From Alphaproteobacteria bacterium (GTDB lineage: Bacteria; Pseudomonadota; Alphaproteobacteria; Rhodobacterales; Rhodobacteraceae), in NCBI GenBank assembly GCA_030424705.1, contig JAUHWJ010000146.1:1-5931 (forward strand): a stretch of DNA of 5,931 bases, in the 5' to 3' direction. Position numbers and translations under genes: made by a program. The notes under the pieces are model-generated. The model saw only the letters and a program-made list of their open reading frames with translations, made no database searches and was not told the origin of the DNA. How positions within the stretch are numbered: the first letter of the stretch is position 1; each line of letters starts with the position of its first letter. Below, one piece after another: positions 5,134 to 5,931 of this stretch.

Positions 5134-5931
5134 GCGAAGCGCGCTACGATGCGGTGATCGTCGGCGGCGGCATGTCCGGCGCGCTGATCGCGAAGCGGCT
5201 GACGGCGGAGGGCCGGCGCGTCCTGATACTCGAGGCGGGGGCGGACGGCGGCGCGGAGCCCTCGACTTATCGCGCCTATCACACGACCTATCAGCTGAAC
5301 CCGATCAAGGTTCCGAACTCGCCCTATCCACAGAACCCCTCCGCCCCCTCCCCGACCGTGCTCGACATCGGGCCAATCGCGCCCGGCGCGCCCGATACGG
5401 CGGGTTATTTCGTGCAGAAGGGCCCGCGCCCATTCCGGTCGGACTATCTCCGCGCCCTCGGGGGGACGACGCTGCACTGGCTCGGCACCTGCCTCCGGAT
5501 GCAGCCGAGCGACTTCCGCACCGCGACCGAGTTCGGGCGGGGCGACGACTGGCCGCTCTCCTATGACGATCTCGCGCCCTGGTACGAACAGGCGGAATGG
5601 GAGATCGGCGTCTCCGCCGACAAGGAGGACAACGCCTTCCACGGCATCGACTTCCCGGAGGACTACGACTTCCCGATGGAGGCGATTCCGAAATCCTTCG
5701 TCGACCGCTGGTTCGAGGAGGGCGTGCGGGGCATGTCCGTCCGCCTCTCGGGCGGGGAGGAGCGGGAGCTCTTCGTCGCGGGCACGCCTGTTGGCCGCAA
5801 CTCGATACCCCGCCGGGGGCGCTACCGGGTCGGCGGGTCGGAGGTCTGCGACTACGAGGCGGCGGGGGCGACCGGCCCCTACGCCTTCCAGGGCCAGCGC
5901 TGCGAGGGCAATTCCTCCTGCATCCCGCTCT
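5130..5931 (+). CDS. GMC-family FAD-dependent dehydrogenase, catalytic (alpha) subunit, C-terminus outside window
   Basis: The first 267 codons of a GMC oxidoreductase are present, roughly half of a usual 520-590-residue protein, open to the right edge. The FAD-binding Rossmann fold is clear: YDAVIVGGGMSG (6-17) with G12-x-G14-x-x-G17 and E35 in LILEAG for the adenosine ribose. YLRALGGTTLHWLG (106-119) is the GMC flavin-contacting signature, and DDWPLSYDDLAPWYEQAE (139-156) is typical of the gluconate/glucose/sorbitol dehydrogenase branch. GQRCEGNSSCIPL (255-267) gives C258-x5-C264, the first two cysteines of the C-X5-C-X3-C set that ligates a 3Fe-4S cluster in the Burkholderia FAD-glucose dehydrogenase alpha subunit; the third would lie just past the edge. 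It would pass electrons to a cytochrome or quinone and not to oxygen. ATG 5130 overlaps the preceding stop, with GGAGGA at 5118-5123. It lacks its own signal peptide, as usual for this subunit. The substrate-defining half is missing. Confidence 0.92.
   Translation, partial: MSEARYDAVIVGGGMSGALIAKRLTAEGRRVLILEAGADGGAEPSTYRAYHTTYQLNPIKVPNSPYPQNPSAPSPTVLDIGPIAPGAPDTAGYFVQKGPRPFRSDYLRALGGTTLHWLGTCLRMQPSDFRTATEFGRGDDWPLSYDDLAPWYEQAEWEIGVSADKEDNAFHGIDFPEDYDFPMEAIPKSFVDRWFEEGVRGMSVRLSGGEERELFVAGTPVGRNSIPRRGRYRVGGSEVCDYEAAGATGPYAFQGQRCEGNSSCIPL

Noticed and set aside
1..5931. tRNA, rRNA, CRISPR array, insertion sequence or attachment site
   Set aside because: No clover-leaf, regularly spaced repeats, transposase motif or terminal inverted repeats were seen; apart from short gaps the window is fully occupied by ordinary genes.

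Overview
The window is about 5.9 kb of GC-rich, densely coding DNA. The protein families and the C-terminus of the first gene point to an alphaproteobacterium, probably of the Rhodobacterales/Rhodobacteraceae type. This is inferred from protein style and base composition. No rRNA, tRNA, mobile element or CRISPR is present.

Layout. (1) Positions 1-180 (+) hold the last 59 codons of a gene whose tail resembles DUF2125 envelope proteins. Its 3' end overlaps, tail to tail, the 3' end of a minus-strand MarR-family regulator of the HpaR type (158-661). (2) Upstream of hpaR on the same strand is a secreted 404-residue protein (714-1928) that strings together four envelope-associated modules: YbaY/YscW-like, MliC-like lysozyme inhibitor, COG3650-like and META/HslJ. 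It has a good sigma-70-type promoter whose spacer is almost entirely a 14-bp perfect palindrome. (3) Divergently on the plus strand lies a two-gene unit: a NYN-LOTUS (LabA-like) predicted RNA-binding nuclease (2062-2853), followed 2 bp later by an NAD-type short-chain dehydrogenase (2856-3614). (4) After a 129-bp gap with a weak hairpin and a possible sigma-54-like promoter, a translationally coupled cassette runs off the right edge. It encodes an acetoacetate decarboxylase-like protein (3744-4661), a small subunit of the FAD-dependent sugar/sorbitol dehydrogenase type (4654-5133), and a GMC-family FAD catalytic subunit (5130 to beyond 5931). The GMC protein carries the start of a C-X5-C-X3-C iron-sulfur motif that is cut by the window end.

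How it fits together. The right-hand cassette is the most interesting unit. Its two dehydrogenase subunits look like the gamma and alpha subunits of bacterial FAD-glucose/gluconate/sorbitol dehydrogenases, but the small subunit lacks the usual Tat signal peptide. An ADC-like enzyme is co-translated with them. It keeps the Schiff-base lysine but has Phe where the second active-site lysine normally sits. An oxidation followed by decarboxylation or retro-aldol chemistry on the beta-keto product is a reasonable but untested hypothesis; the substrate cannot be read from sequence.
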